A stretch of DNA of 64,000 nucleotides from an uncultured Oscillospiraceae bacterium (GCA_947632175.1 CANROC010000009.1:79862-143861); one strand, 5' to 3'; positions 26,140 through 33,872 are shown, counted from the stretch's first letter. Numbers and translations are program-made. Notes: generated by a model not told the origin, from the letters alone.

Positions 26140-26168
26140 CCTCAGAAAGACGGGCGCACTTTCTGAGG
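26140..26168 (+). terminator. Second hairpin after the HNH gene
   Basis: CCTCAGAAAG and CTTTCTGAGG form a perfect 10-bp stem around a 9-base loop. A further TTGGGCT/AGCCCAA stem (26187-26211) and an AGATCTC/GAGATCT stem (about 26242-26285) follow. Confidence 0.45.
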
Positions 26169-26852
26169 ATACCATTATACCACAAATTGGGCTGATTGTC
26201 AAGCCCAAATACAAGATGTTGTGGCTGGGGAAAACCTGGGGAAGATCTCAAGCGATTTCCGATCGGATAAACCCCGCTGAGATCTAAGCGACATATGATC
26301 GGGCCTCGACCTCTGCGCCCGGTGTGTCTGTTGTCGAAGCGTTGTCCTGCCTCCGGCCGCTTCGCGGCCTCCGAGGGCCCGGCTGGCGCCGGGCAAGGTA
26401 CGCGCGCCCGCTTTAAACGCTCGGTGGGCCCGCCGCTACGCGGCGGCTACGCCCCGCCCCCGGGGCCTTGCGGGGGACGGCCCCGGCGTCGGGGGCCCAT
26501 CCTCGCCGGGCGCGCGGCCCACGCGGCCGGCGATTCCGCCAACGGTCGTTTCTGCGCTCGACGGTGCGCTGGTGGGCCCGTCCGCCGCCCTCCGGGGCCT
26601 GCGGCCCCTTGCGCCGCTGGCGCGGCGCCCCCGTGATCCAAGCATCTGCGTTTCTCGAATACCCCGCCGCTGCGGCGGCACCCCTTTTTCCGAAAAAGGG
26701 GTCAAGGAAATAAGGTTGCGGCGCTTCGCGCCGCCTTTATAAAAAAATGCGCCGCAAAGCGGCGCAAACCTTTTTCGCCCCCTCCTCGTAGGAGGGGGGG
26801 ACAGGGGGGGAGCGAACGTGGGACGACGGGGCGGTTCCGGCTGACCGGTCGC
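26169..26852. repeat. GC-rich hairpin block and repeat modules, no gene
   Basis: From 26290 to 26640 the sequence is extremely GC-rich with many short stems (for example ggccgcttcgcggcc at about 26355, gccgccgctacgcggcggc at about 26428) and no credible protein frame. From 26654 the shared modules return: ctcgaataccccgccgctgc with ccgaaaaagg (26654-26702), the gcgccgc/gcggcgc module (about 26710-26775) and the cctcgtaggagg module (about 26780-26818), ending just before the cobC stop. Confidence 0.65.
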
Positions 26853-27419
26853 TCATATCCCCTCATACCTCCCGCTCTCCGTGTCCACGGCATACCCTCT
26901 CCCCGCCGCCGGCTGCCACTGGTAGCGGGTTTTGTGTGCCTCGGGGAAAAGCGCCTGCATGATGGCGGCGATGGGGCCGCCGTGGGTGAAGAGGGCGGCG
27001 GGGCGGGCGTCGGCCAGGAGGCGGTCCAGCGCCGCGAGGACTCGCTCGCGCATCTGATTCCCGCTCTCGCCGCCGGGAGCGACGTTGGCCTCGTTGTCGC
27101 CGGCGATCCAGGCAAGGTAGGCCGGGTCGTTTTTCAGCTCCTCATAGCCGCGCATCTCAAAGTCCCCGAAGTCCATCTCCCGAAGCCCCGGCTCCACCTC
27201 AAAGGGCACGGGGCCGTAGAGCTCCAAAAGCGTCTCCCGGCACCGCCGCGCGCCGCTGGTGAGCACGCGGAACCCCTCCAGACTCGGAAGGCCGCCGGAA
27301 GCCCGAAGCGACCGCAGCGCCTCTCTCCCCCGGTCCGTGAGGGGGAGGTCCGTTTTCCCGCAGTATAGATGCGCCTCGTTGGCCGCCGTCAGGCCGTGGC
27401 GAAACAGAAGAAGCTTCAT
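26853..27419 (-). CDS. cobC: Histidine phosphatase, probable alpha-ribazole phosphatase
   Basis: 188 residues from ATG 27419 (MKLLLFRHGLT). Phosphoglycerate-mutase-like fold: catalytic 'LFRHGLTAANE' (His 8), 'TSGARRCRETLLELYG', 'EMDFGDFEMRGYEEL' and the late His in 'LFTHGGPIAAIMQAL'. In the cob operon it most likely removes the phosphate from alpha-ribazole phosphate or adenosylcobalamin 5'-phosphate. It overlaps the preceding gene by 4 bp (ATGA) and is the last gene of the operon. Confidence 0.85.
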   Translation of the reverse strand: MKLLLFRHGLTAANEAHLYCGKTDLPLTDRGREALRSLRASGGLPSLEGFRVLTSGARRCRETLLELYGPVPFEVEPGLREMDFGDFEMRGYEELKNDPAYLAWIAGDNEANVAPGGESGNQMRERVLAALDRLLADARPAALFTHGGPIAAIMQALFPEAHKTRYQWQPAAGRGYAVDTESGRYEGI

Positions 27420-27793
27420 TTGAGCCTCCCGGCAAGGCCGCAGAACATCCGCGTGACGCTGTCGGCCTGAGAGGCCAGATACGCGCACAGCCTGCCCGCC
27501 GCCTCCCGCCACGCCCGGTTTTCCGCGCCCAGGGGGACGACGCCGCAGAAGATGTCCTCACAGATGAGGACGCTGTTCTCCCACTGTCTTTCGTGCGCCC
27601 GGAAAAGCTCCACCGGGTCCACGCCCTCCCGGACGCACCGGAGGGCAAAGCTTTCCAGCCCCGCGATGCACCGGGCGGACCAGTCGGGCTCTCCGTCCCC
27701 CCGGCAGATGAAAATGTCTTTCTCCCCCAACGCAAAGCGGCTCATGGCGTATTCTCGCTTCCCCTGATACGCCCCGCCGATGATCAGATCCAT
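27416..27793 (-). CDS. CobU-like protein with degenerate P-loop
   Basis: 125 residues. The N-terminus 'MDLIIGGAYQGKREYA' parallels CobU (GGVKSGKSS) but Arg stands where the P-loop needs Ser/Thr. The segment carrying the guanylylated His in true CobU is absent and replaced by 'ICRGDGEPDWSARC'. 'SVLICEDIFCGVVPLG' resembles the later Walker-B strand. The protein is about 55 residues shorter than CobU, and a full CobU is encoded 0.8 kb upstream at 28552. It may be an auxiliary or regulatory relative. It sits between cobS and cobC in the same operon (12-bp gap and 4-bp overlap). Confidence 0.7.
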   Translation of the reverse strand: MDLIIGGAYQGKREYAMSRFALGEKDIFICRGDGEPDWSARCIAGLESFALRCVREGVDPVELFRAHERQWENSVLICEDIFCGVVPLGAENRAWREAAGRLCAYLASQADSVTRMFCGLAGRLK

Positions 27794-27805
27794 AGGCTCC
27801 TCCCC

Positions 27806-28564
27806 TCAAATCAGCGCAAAAACCGCGATCCCGCACGCCTCCGCGAAGGTCAGCGCGTAGCCGGACGCGTCCCCGGAGAACCCGTCCAGCGCCCGGTACG
27901 CCCGCCACACGTGGTGGCCGTACCCCAGGACCACGGCGACGCCCGCAAATCCGTATTTTCCCAAAAGCATAAACCCGGTGGCCAGCTCCAGCGCCAACAA
28001 AACGGCAAGCGTCACCGCGTGGCCCTTTTTGACCCCGCGCCTGTACGCCCCGGCGTACTCGCTCACCGCCATGGGCCGCAGGACCGTCACCGCCAGTCCC
28101 GCCGCCGTGCGGGAGACCGTGGAGATAAGCAGGAGCGCGAAAAGATTCGCCTCCTCCTTCACGGAGGCCAAAAGGGCGAACTGTGCCACTGTAAGCAGAA
28201 CCCCCGCCAGCACCGCGAAGGACCCCACGTGCGGGTCCTTCAAAATGCGCCGCCGCTCCTCCACGTCCCGCCAGGACTTCACCGCGTCCGTCACGTCCAG
28301 ATACCCGTCAAAGTGGATGCCGCCGGTGACGAGGAACGGGAAAGCGCACAGCGCCGCTCCCGCCAAAAGCCGCGGAGGCTCCCAAAGCCGCAAAAGGACC
28401 GCCAGGAGCGTCCAAAGTCCGCCCACCAAAGCCCCGACCACCGGCAAAAACAGCGTCATCAGGGGCCGCGCCTCCTCGTCCCACACCTTGCCGGGAACGG
28501 GGATCGCGGTGAACATGGAAAGGCACATCAAAAACGCCCGAAAAGCCTTTTTCACTCTCCCCAT
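27806..28564 (-). CDS. cobS: Adenosylcobinamide-GDP ribazoletransferase
   Basis: 252 residues with about six membrane helices and the CobS motif 'VTGGIHFDGYLDVTDAVKSW' (His/Asp-rich, magnesium binding), then 'ILKDPHVGSFAVLAG'. It joins GDP-activated cobinamide to alpha-ribazole (phosphate) in the membrane. Two starts are possible inside the end of cobU: ATG 28564 or GTG 28555, the latter making a 4-bp GTGA overlap. Either way it is coupled to cobU. Confidence 0.9.
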   Translation of the reverse strand: MGRVKKAFRAFLMCLSMFTAIPVPGKVWDEEARPLMTLFLPVVGALVGGLWTLLAVLLRLWEPPRLLAGAALCAFPFLVTGGIHFDGYLDVTDAVKSWRDVEERRRILKDPHVGSFAVLAGVLLTVAQFALLASVKEEANLFALLLISTVSRTAAGLAVTVLRPMAVSEYAGAYRRGVKKGHAVTLAVLLALELATGFMLLGKYGFAGVAVVLGYGHHVWRAYRALDGFSGDASGYALTFAEACGIAVFALI

Positions 28565-29094
28565 ACCCCCTTGTGGACCGTGACACACCCGGCGCACAGC
28601 TCCAGAACCGTGTCGCAGGCCGCCGCCAGCGCCCGGTCGATGGAGGCAAGGTCCGCCCGGTAGCGTTCGGTGAAAGCGTCGTATTTTATGGCATCGGAGT
28701 AGATGTAGTCGGAGACGAACACCGCGTTCCCTGCGTCCATCGCGACCTTCAAAAGCCCCTCAGCGCACCGTCTGGCGGCGCCGGTGTCGGCCTCAACTGC
28801 CCCATCCGGATACATCTCATTGAGCAGCAGCGCCGTCACGCTGTCCACCAGAAAGGTCCCCCGGTGATCGCCCAGAGACAGGCAGTCCTCCACCCTTCTC
28901 GGGACCTCCAGCGTCTCAAAGCCCATCCCCGCCCGGTCCGCCACGTGCCGGCGGATACGGGCCCGGTCCTCGTCGTCCGAGGGGAGCATGGTGGCCACAT
29001 AGTACCGCTTCCCGCCGCCGGCCAGGCGCAGGGCACACCGCTGGGCCAGGGAGGACTTGCCGCTCTTGACCCCGCCGGAAATGAAAACCGTCAT
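28552..29094 (-). CDS. cobU: Adenosylcobinamide kinase / guanylyltransferase
   Basis: 180 residues. P-loop 'SGGVKSGKSSLAQ' (6-18), 'YYVATM' (31-36), the guanylylated His expected in 'ARIRRHVADR' (about residue 50), 'FLVDSVTALLLNEM' and 'NAVFVSDYIYSD'. It phosphorylates adenosylcobinamide and transfers GMP from GTP to make adenosylcobinamide-GDP for CobS. ATG 29094 has an AAGGAGG site; it overlaps cobT by 4 bp. Confidence 0.91.
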   Translation of the reverse strand: MTVFISGGVKSGKSSLAQRCALRLAGGGKRYYVATMLPSDDEDRARIRRHVADRAGMGFETLEVPRRVEDCLSLGDHRGTFLVDSVTALLLNEMYPDGAVEADTGAARRCAEGLLKVAMDAGNAVFVSDYIYSDAIKYDAFTERYRADLASIDRALAAACDTVLELCAGCVTVHKGVWGE

Positions 29095-30179
29095 ACGCCC
29101 TCCTTCCGGACATCGTCCAGATACCCGTCGTCGATGCCCGCCTCATCGAAGGTGGCCATCTCCCGCATCACCGCCGCGGCGGCGTCCAGCATCATCATGG
29201 CGATGGGGCACCCGCTGCCCTCCCCCAGACGCATCCGCAAATTGAACAGCGGCTCTAAGCCCAGCGCCTCCATGGCGGCGCGATACCCCGGCTCCGCGGA
29301 GGCGTGGGAGGGGATGAGGAACCCCCTCGCCTCCGGGCAAAGCCGCACGGCGCACAGCGCCGCCACGGCGCAGATGAACCCGTCGATCACCGCCGGGACC
29401 CGCCGGGACGCGGCCAGTAAAAACGCCCCGCACATGGCGCAGATGTCCAGGCCCCCCACCTTCGCCAGCACGTCGATGGGGTCGGCCCCGTCCGGCGCGT
29501 TCACCGCAAGGGCCCGCTCGATGACCGCCACCTTCCGGCAAAGCCCCTCGTCCGTAAGCCCGCCGCCCCGGCCCGTGACGGCCGGGACGCTCGCCCCGGT
29601 CAGCGCCGCCAGCACGGCGGAGGACGTGGTGGTGTTGCCGATGCCCATCTCCCCCACGCCCAGGACCGCCGCGCCGCGATCGACAGCCTCCGCCGCCGTG
29701 TCCGCGCCGGCCCATATGGCGTGGAGCGCGTCCGTCCGGCTCATGGCTGGGCCCTTGGCGATGTTGGCCGTGCCATAGGCGATCTTTCTATTCAGAATAC
29801 GACTGTCCGACAGCTCCGCGTTCACCCCCACGTCGCAGACGCAGAGCTCCACGCCGAACTTGCGAGCCAGCACCGAAGCGCCGGTCCTCTGCCGGACGAG
29901 ATTCACCGTCTGCGCCGCCGTCACGGACTGGGGCGCCACCGCGACGCCCTCCTCCACCACGCCGTTGTCGGCGCAGAAGACCAGCAGGGCCTTTTTCTCC
30001 AATGTATTGCATACCCGCCCGGTGATGCCGGCAAGCTGTACGGACAGCTCCTCCAGCCGCCCCAGGCTTCCCGGCGGCTTGGCAAGCTCCGCCTGCCGCC
30101 GCCGCGCCCTCTCCATGGCGTCCCCGTCCAGGGGCCGCACGCTCCCGATGAGCGCCCAAAGCTCGCGCTCTTTACACAT
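29091..30179 (-). CDS. cobT: Nicotinate-nucleotide:dimethylbenzimidazole phosphoribosyltransferase
   Basis: 362 residues, normal CobT length. Landmarks: 'AKPPGSLGRLEEL' at the N-terminus, 'LVFCADNGVVEEGVA', 'GEMGIGNTTTSSAVLAALTG', 'VAVIERAL' and the C-terminal 'LGEGSGCPIAMMML'. It makes alpha-ribazole phosphate from a lower-ligand base and nicotinate mononucleotide. The lower-ligand base is not predictable. ATG 30179 overlaps the end of the preceding small gene by 8 bp. Confidence 0.93.
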   Translation of the reverse strand: MCKERELWALIGSVRPLDGDAMERARRRQAELAKPPGSLGRLEELSVQLAGITGRVCNTLEKKALLVFCADNGVVEEGVAVAPQSVTAAQTVNLVRQRTGASVLARKFGVELCVCDVGVNAELSDSRILNRKIAYGTANIAKGPAMSRTDALHAIWAGADTAAEAVDRGAAVLGVGEMGIGNTTTSSAVLAALTGASVPAVTGRGGGLTDEGLCRKVAVIERALAVNAPDGADPIDVLAKVGGLDICAMCGAFLLAASRRVPAVIDGFICAVAALCAVRLCPEARGFLIPSHASAEPGYRAAMEALGLEPLFNLRMRLGEGSGCPIAMMMLDAAAAVMREMATFDEAGIDDGYLDDVRKEGV

Positions 30180-30465
30180 CTGCGTCCGCCTCCGATTCGC
30201 CCCCACTTTGGCGCGCCTTACGGGCGCGGCGTCTTGCGCGGCGGCGCTTTTCCCGGTTTCTCTCCAGTCTGTCCTCGCTCCGAGGCTCCTTGAGCCCCGC
30301 CGCCTCCAGCGCCCGGGGCCACGGCCCCCAAAACGCCTTGATGGCCACAACCTCGTCCTCCGCGAAATCCGCCCTGCGCGGAAGCCTGTCCGCACCCCGC
30401 GCCAAAAGCTCCTCCCGCTTATCTTGGAGCAGGCGAAGGCAATCGTCTTTTCCCAGCTTTCTCAC
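30172..30465 (-). CDS. Small protein with a homing-endonuclease-associated repeat
   Basis: 97 residues from GTG 30465 (GGGGGG eight bases upstream; GTG 30471 is a close alternative). Residues about 25-62 read 'LPRRADFAEDEVVAIKAFWG' and 'PWPRALEAAGLKEP', the pattern of the HNH_repeat family: a basic helix, an aromatic turn and a final 'ALEAAGL'. The last 35 residues are very basic (RNREKRRRARRRARKARQ). It probably binds nucleic acid. It leads the minus-strand cob operon and overlaps cobT by 8 bp, so a link to cobalamin genes is suggested by context only. Confidence 0.65.
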   Translation of the reverse strand: MRKLGKDDCLRLLQDKREELLARGADRLPRRADFAEDEVVAIKAFWGPWPRALEAAGLKEPRSEDRLERNREKRRRARRRARKARQSGGESEADADV

Positions 30466-30561
30466 ACGCACCGCCCCCCTATGCCGCCATTTTACCACGC
30501 CGTCGCCTCCGGCGCAAGCCCTTCGGGGGCCTTCATCCCTCGGAAACTGCCTCCCTGCCGG

Positions 30562-30581
30562 CCTTAACAACCGTGTTAAGG
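30562..30581. promoter_or_regulatory. Palindromic operator between divergent genes
   Basis: CCTTAACA-accg-TGTTAAGG is a perfect 8-bp dyad with a 4-bp centre. It lies between the minus-strand cob operon (start 30465) and the XRE gene (start 30657), a natural binding site for the XRE protein. The assignment is inference. Confidence 0.45.
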
Positions 30582-30656
30582 AAAATCCCGCTTTGCGCGC
30601 TTGTTTTTGAAGCCGTCTTTTGCTATCATATGGATACAAAGCTCAGGAGGTCATGT

Positions 30657-31058
30657 ATGGATATCGGCGGAACCATAAAAAAATTACGGCAAAAGCGGGG
30701 CTTAACACAGGAGGCATTCTCCCAAGCGATGGGGGTATCCGTCCAGACGGTTTCCCGTTGGGAAAACGGCGTAAATGCCCCGGATCTGTCTATGCTCCCG
30801 CAATTGGCGGTCTATTTCAGCGTGACCACAGACTATTTGCTGGGCTTGGAAAGGAAGAATACAATGGCTAAGCTCATCGAAACCACGGAGATCTTTGAAC
30901 TGGCATCCCGTGAGGAAGCCGAGGAAATGATACGGAGATTCAAGGGCGAGAAATTCCCCGTGCTGAAGGAGCACACCATCACCGCCGCCGGAGACAAGGT
31001 GAGGCTGGTGGTCACAAAGGAATTTAACAGCGAGCTCGATCGTATGAAGTTCGACTGA
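30657..31058 (+). CDS. XRE-family transcriptional regulator
   Basis: 133 residues. Helix-turn-helix at about 7-60 ('RGLTQEAFSQAMGVSVQTVS', then 'LAVYFSVTTDYLLGL') and a small C-terminal part of about 65 residues without recognised family ('EEAEEMIRRFKGEKFP'). ATG 30657 has a perfect AGGAGG six bases upstream. The gene is somewhat less GC-rich than its neighbours. A palindrome lies 76 bp upstream, between it and the divergent cob operon. Confidence 0.82.
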   Translation: MDIGGTIKKLRQKRGLTQEAFSQAMGVSVQTVSRWENGVNAPDLSMLPQLAVYFSVTTDYLLGLERKNTMAKLIETTEIFELASREEAEEMIRRFKGEKFPVLKEHTITAAGDKVRLVVTKEFNSELDRMKFD

Positions 31059-31067
31059 CCTCAGTCC

Positions 31068-31110
31068 AAGGCGTGGTCGCAGGGCACATCCGCCCCGGAC
31101 CACGCCTTTT
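31068..31110 (+). terminator. Terminator after the XRE gene
   Basis: AAGGCGTGGTC and GACCACGCCTT form an 11-bp stem around a 19-base loop, ending in TTTT. Confidence 0.7.
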
Positions 31111-31126
31111 AAACGGTCAGCGGCAC

Positions 31127-31155
31127 TTGACAGCCGACCCTTCCTATGGTATGCT
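31127..31155 (+). promoter_or_regulatory. Promoter of the marR-hydrolase operon
   Basis: TTGACA (31127-31132), 17-bp spacer, TATGCT (31150-31155). An 8-bp palindrome CTAATTAG (31169-31176) follows just after the expected transcription start and may be a MarR site. Confidence 0.7.
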
Positions 31156-31201
31156 TCTTCTTGGATTCCTAATTAGTCTTCTCATAAGTGAGGGCACCAA
31201 G

Positions 31202-31627
31202 ATGTACGACAAGCTTTTTCTGGCGCTGATGGGGGCCTCCGCCGCTCACGGGGAGGTGAGCCGGCGGGCGTTTGCCCGGATGGGGCTCACGGAGGGACAG
31301 CCCAAGATCCTCTACATCCTCCGCCGGGGGGACGGGCTCATGCAAAAGGAGCTGGCGGCTCTTTGCGGCGTCCGGGAATCGACGCTGACGGTGCTCCTGC
31401 GCTCCTGTGAGGACCGGGGCCTCATCCGCCGGGAGCGTCAGGCTACGCTGTCGGGCAAATCCGCATTATATGTCACCCTCACCGACGAGGGCAAACGTGT
31501 GGCGGACGCGCTGGAGGAGGCTGTGGAATCCATGGAGGAGCTGGGCTTTCGGGGGTTTTCCGCCCAGGAGCGGCAGGCGCTTCTGGAGATGCTTTCGAAA
31601 GTCACGAGAAATTTGAAGGGAGAATAA
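31202..31627 (+). CDS. MarR family transcriptional regulator
   Basis: 141 residues with the MarR winged helix: 'GLTEGQPKILYILRRGDGLM', recognition part 'LAALCGVRESTLTVLLRSCE', wing 'DRGLIRRERQATLSGKSALY' and a C-terminal dimer helix. ATG 31202 is chosen over a much longer upstream frame because it follows the promoter at 31127 and a GAGGG site. It shares an operon with the hydrolase 3 bp downstream, so it likely responds to a small molecule linked to that enzyme. Confidence 0.85.
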   Translation: MYDKLFLALMGASAAHGEVSRRAFARMGLTEGQPKILYILRRGDGLMQKELAALCGVRESTLTVLLRSCEDRGLIRRERQATLSGKSALYVTLTDEGKRVADALEEAVESMEELGFRGFSAQERQALLEMLSKVTRNLKGE

Positions 31628-31630
31628 CAC

Positions 31631-32536
31631 ATGCGCCTTAAGAAAACCGTCTGCGCGCTCCTGGCCCTCGCCCTGGCGGCGGGACTTTTGGCCGGATGCG
31701 CCAAAAAGGAGGACACCATGAAAGAAAGAAAGCCGCGGGAGCTTCCCGCCGACGTAAGCTATACGGTGGAGCGCAGCGAGCACACCGTCAGCTACACCGA
31801 CACCCAGGGCCGCGCCGTCACCCTCTACGGGACCATGGCCGCCCCCCGGGAGGAGGGGAAATTCCCCGCCGTCATCCTGTGCCACGGCTTCAACGGCCAC
31901 AACACGGACTTCCCCACGGAGTTTAAGACCTGGGCCGCCCGGGGCTACGTCTGCTATGCCTTTGACTTCTGTGGGGCGCAGGCAAACGGCCGGAGCACCG
32001 GCCGCACGGCGGCGGACTACTCCCCCGCCACCATGAAGGAGGACCTGCGCGCCGCCATCGCGGACGTAAAAACGCTTCCCAACGTAGACCCCACTCAGAT
32101 CTTTCTCTTCGGCGGCAGCCAGGGCGGCTTCATCGCGGCCCTCACGGCGGCGGACGAGGACATCCGGGATGAGATTGCCGCGCTGGCCCTCTACTTCCCC
32201 GCCTTCAACATCCCCGACGACTGGCGCCACGCCCCCATCCAAAATACGCCCCTCATGGGCTACTCCATCGGCAAGGAGTTCATCAGCTCCATCCGGGACC
32301 TGGACCCCTTTACCGTCATCGGCGGCTACCCCGGCGACGTGTGCATCGTCTGGGGCGACAAGGACGCCCTGGTGGCCCGCAAGTACATTGACTCTGCCGT
32401 CACCGCCTACGGCCCCGACCGCGTAGACCTCACCGTCATCCCCAACGCCGGCCACGGCTTCGCAGGCCCCGCCCTCACCACCGCCGTCAACACAGTCCTC
32501 GCCTTCCTGGAGGCGCATACCTACGAGACAACGTAA
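31631..32536 (+). CDS. Alpha/beta hydrolase lipoprotein
   Basis: 301 residues. Lipoprotein signal ending LLAGC (Cys 23). The mature part is an acyl-aminoacyl-peptidase/dienelactone-hydrolase-like fold: oxyanion strand 'AVILCHGFNGHN', nucleophile Ser in 'LFGGSQGGFIAAL', acid Asp probably in 'IVWGDKDALV', and His in 'VIPNAGHGF'. It would act on esters or peptides at the outer face of the membrane. Co-transcribed with a MarR regulator. Confidence 0.85.
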   Translation: MRLKKTVCALLALALAAGLLAGCAKKEDTMKERKPRELPADVSYTVERSEHTVSYTDTQGRAVTLYGTMAAPREEGKFPAVILCHGFNGHNTDFPTEFKTWAARGYVCYAFDFCGAQANGRSTGRTAADYSPATMKEDLRAAIADVKTLPNVDPTQIFLFGGSQGGFIAALTAADEDIRDEIAALALYFPAFNIPDDWRHAPIQNTPLMGYSIGKEFISSIRDLDPFTVIGGYPGDVCIVWGDKDALVARKYIDSAVTAYGPDRVDLTVIPNAGHGFAGPALTTAVNTVLAFLEAHTYETT

Positions 32537-32883
32537 CGGCCCCGCCGCAGAATTGCGGCGGCGGGAAAAGTTTTGCGCCTTCGGCACAGCTTTTGATTTC
32601 CCACCTGCCCATCCCCCCGCCGCCGCGGCGGCACTCCTTTTTCCGAAAAAGGGGTCAGGGGGAAAAAGGTTGCGGCGCTTCGCGCCGCGTTTATAAAGAA
32701 TTGCGCCGCAAAGCGGCGCAAACCTTTTTGACCCACTTCGGGGCAAAGGCTGCGCCCGCAGGCGCGCATCACGAGGCCAACCGCCCCGAAGGGGCGGCTC
32801 TTAGGCCGGAGACGAGGCGGCGCGAAGCGCCGGAAAGGTCGCCGCGCGGGCAAAACTAACACTGCGCCGCATGCCTTTCCCGC
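32537..32883. repeat. Intergenic repeat modules, no gene
   Basis: Contains the ccccgccgccgcggcggcac module with cctttttccgaaaaaggggt (about 32613-32657), the gcgccgcgtttataaag / gcgccgcaaagcggcgc module (about 32664-32735) and a gccccgaaggggc hairpin (about 32782). No credible frame. Confidence 0.7.
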
Positions 32884-33663
32884 TTAGCCTATTGTGCACA
32901 ATTTACCTCTGAGAACATAGCCGATCCTCTCATAACAGGCGTTCGACGCGGCATAATCGGCGTCCGTATACAGCGTCGGCATAAATCCCGCGTCCTTTGC
33001 CATTTTGGACACCTGATAGACAAGATTCTCCGCGTAGTGCATTCTCCGGTATCCCTTACGCGTGTATACCAAACCTATGTGCGCCAGCTCGTCCGTCGGC
33101 TTCATGCTGCAAACGGACACGCCTTTGCCCTCTTGATTTCTCCAAAGAAAAACACTGCCGCTTCTTATGGCCTCCTCCGCTTTGCGGCGGTATGCTTCGG
33201 GGCTGTCCTGATCTACCCCGGTTTCCTGATGGAACAGATCCATAAGCTCAACCAGCTCATCCATATCCTCCGGCGCGCATCTGTGTAACGCGCCGTCAGC
33301 CCCTCTATGCGGTTCTATTAAGCGCGGACAGTCATAGGCAAACATGTTCGTCTTGACGGACAACGCCGCCGATCTCCTGATAAAATGCTCCGCCAGATCA
33401 TATTTCAAATTGAACGTATGGCCCTTCGTGAGTAACCCATGCTCTCTCACAAGCTCATAGGCCCTCTCCTTTTCCTCCTCCGCCGCTCCGTCCGGCGTCC
33501 AGATCCATACGGGATACGGGTCGCACGAAAAGCAAACGATCAGCCGTTCATGGTCTGTCAGAAGCAGCTCACAGCCCCCGCCCATAATGCGCCCAAGCAT
33601 GGAAAACGTATATTTGTCCTGCTCCAACAGCTTATAGTCTCTTTCATCTGCAAAATGATCCAT
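32884..33663 (-). CDS. GNAT-family N-acetyltransferase
   Basis: 259 residues from ATG 33663 (GGAGG five bases upstream). The N-terminal 120 residues are not recognised; residues 125-259 are a GNAT domain with 'RCAPEDMDELVELMDLF', the acetyl-CoA strand/loop 'LAHIGLVYTRKGYRRMHYAE' and a last 'ASNACYERIGYVLRG'. The two-part build resembles the GNAT protein at 59045. Substrate unknown. Confidence 0.82.
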   Translation of the reverse strand: MDHFADERDYKLLEQDKYTFSMLGRIMGGGCELLLTDHERLIVCFSCDPYPVWIWTPDGAAEEEKERAYELVREHGLLTKGHTFNLKYDLAEHFIRRSAALSVKTNMFAYDCPRLIEPHRGADGALHRCAPEDMDELVELMDLFHQETGVDQDSPEAYRRKAEEAIRSGSVFLWRNQEGKGVSVCSMKPTDELAHIGLVYTRKGYRRMHYAENLVYQVSKMAKDAGFMPTLYTDADYAASNACYERIGYVLRGKLCTIG

Positions 33664-33716
33664 ATCATCCTCCAAAAACGCCGATTTGCCGAACAGTTGT
33701 CCGCTGGATATTTGAC

Positions 33717-33845
33717 ACTATACCACTCAATCGCGAAGAAATCAACAGACGAAAGCGCCGAAAAGGTTGGCTTGATGGTGATAAGGAACTAATCAAACTT
33801 ATCAACGATCGGCTGACGGTTTCGGGTGCAAAAAGCTCTCTCTGA
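33717..33845 (+). pseudogene. Possible C-terminal gene remnant
   Basis: One plus-strand frame ending at TGA 33843-33845 has protein-like composition: 'NREEINRRKRRKGWLDGD' followed by 'KELIKLINDRLTVSGAKSSL'. It runs straight into a perfect terminator, as a real gene end would. There is no start codon or ribosome site, and the frame fades into the divergent acetyltransferase promoter region. It may be the tail of a lost gene; the family is not recognised. Confidence 0.3.
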
Positions 33846-33872
33846 TTAAAGATGATCAGAGAGAGCTTTTTT
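33830..33872 (+). terminator. Perfect rho-independent terminator
   Basis: AAAAAGCTCTCTCTGAT (33830-33846) pairs over 17 bp without mismatch with 33855-33871, ending in TTTTTT. It has no intact gene in front of it on the plus strand. Confidence 0.85.

Noticed and set aside
25395..26300. Group I or group II self-splicing intron
   Set aside because: No recognisable group I core (P7/G-site) or group II domain V, and no split host gene on either side.
14425..30465. Complete de novo cobalamin pathway
   Set aside because: Only uptake, adenosylation, amidation, aminopropanol and nucleotide-loop genes are present; no cbi genes for corrin ring formation were found in the window.
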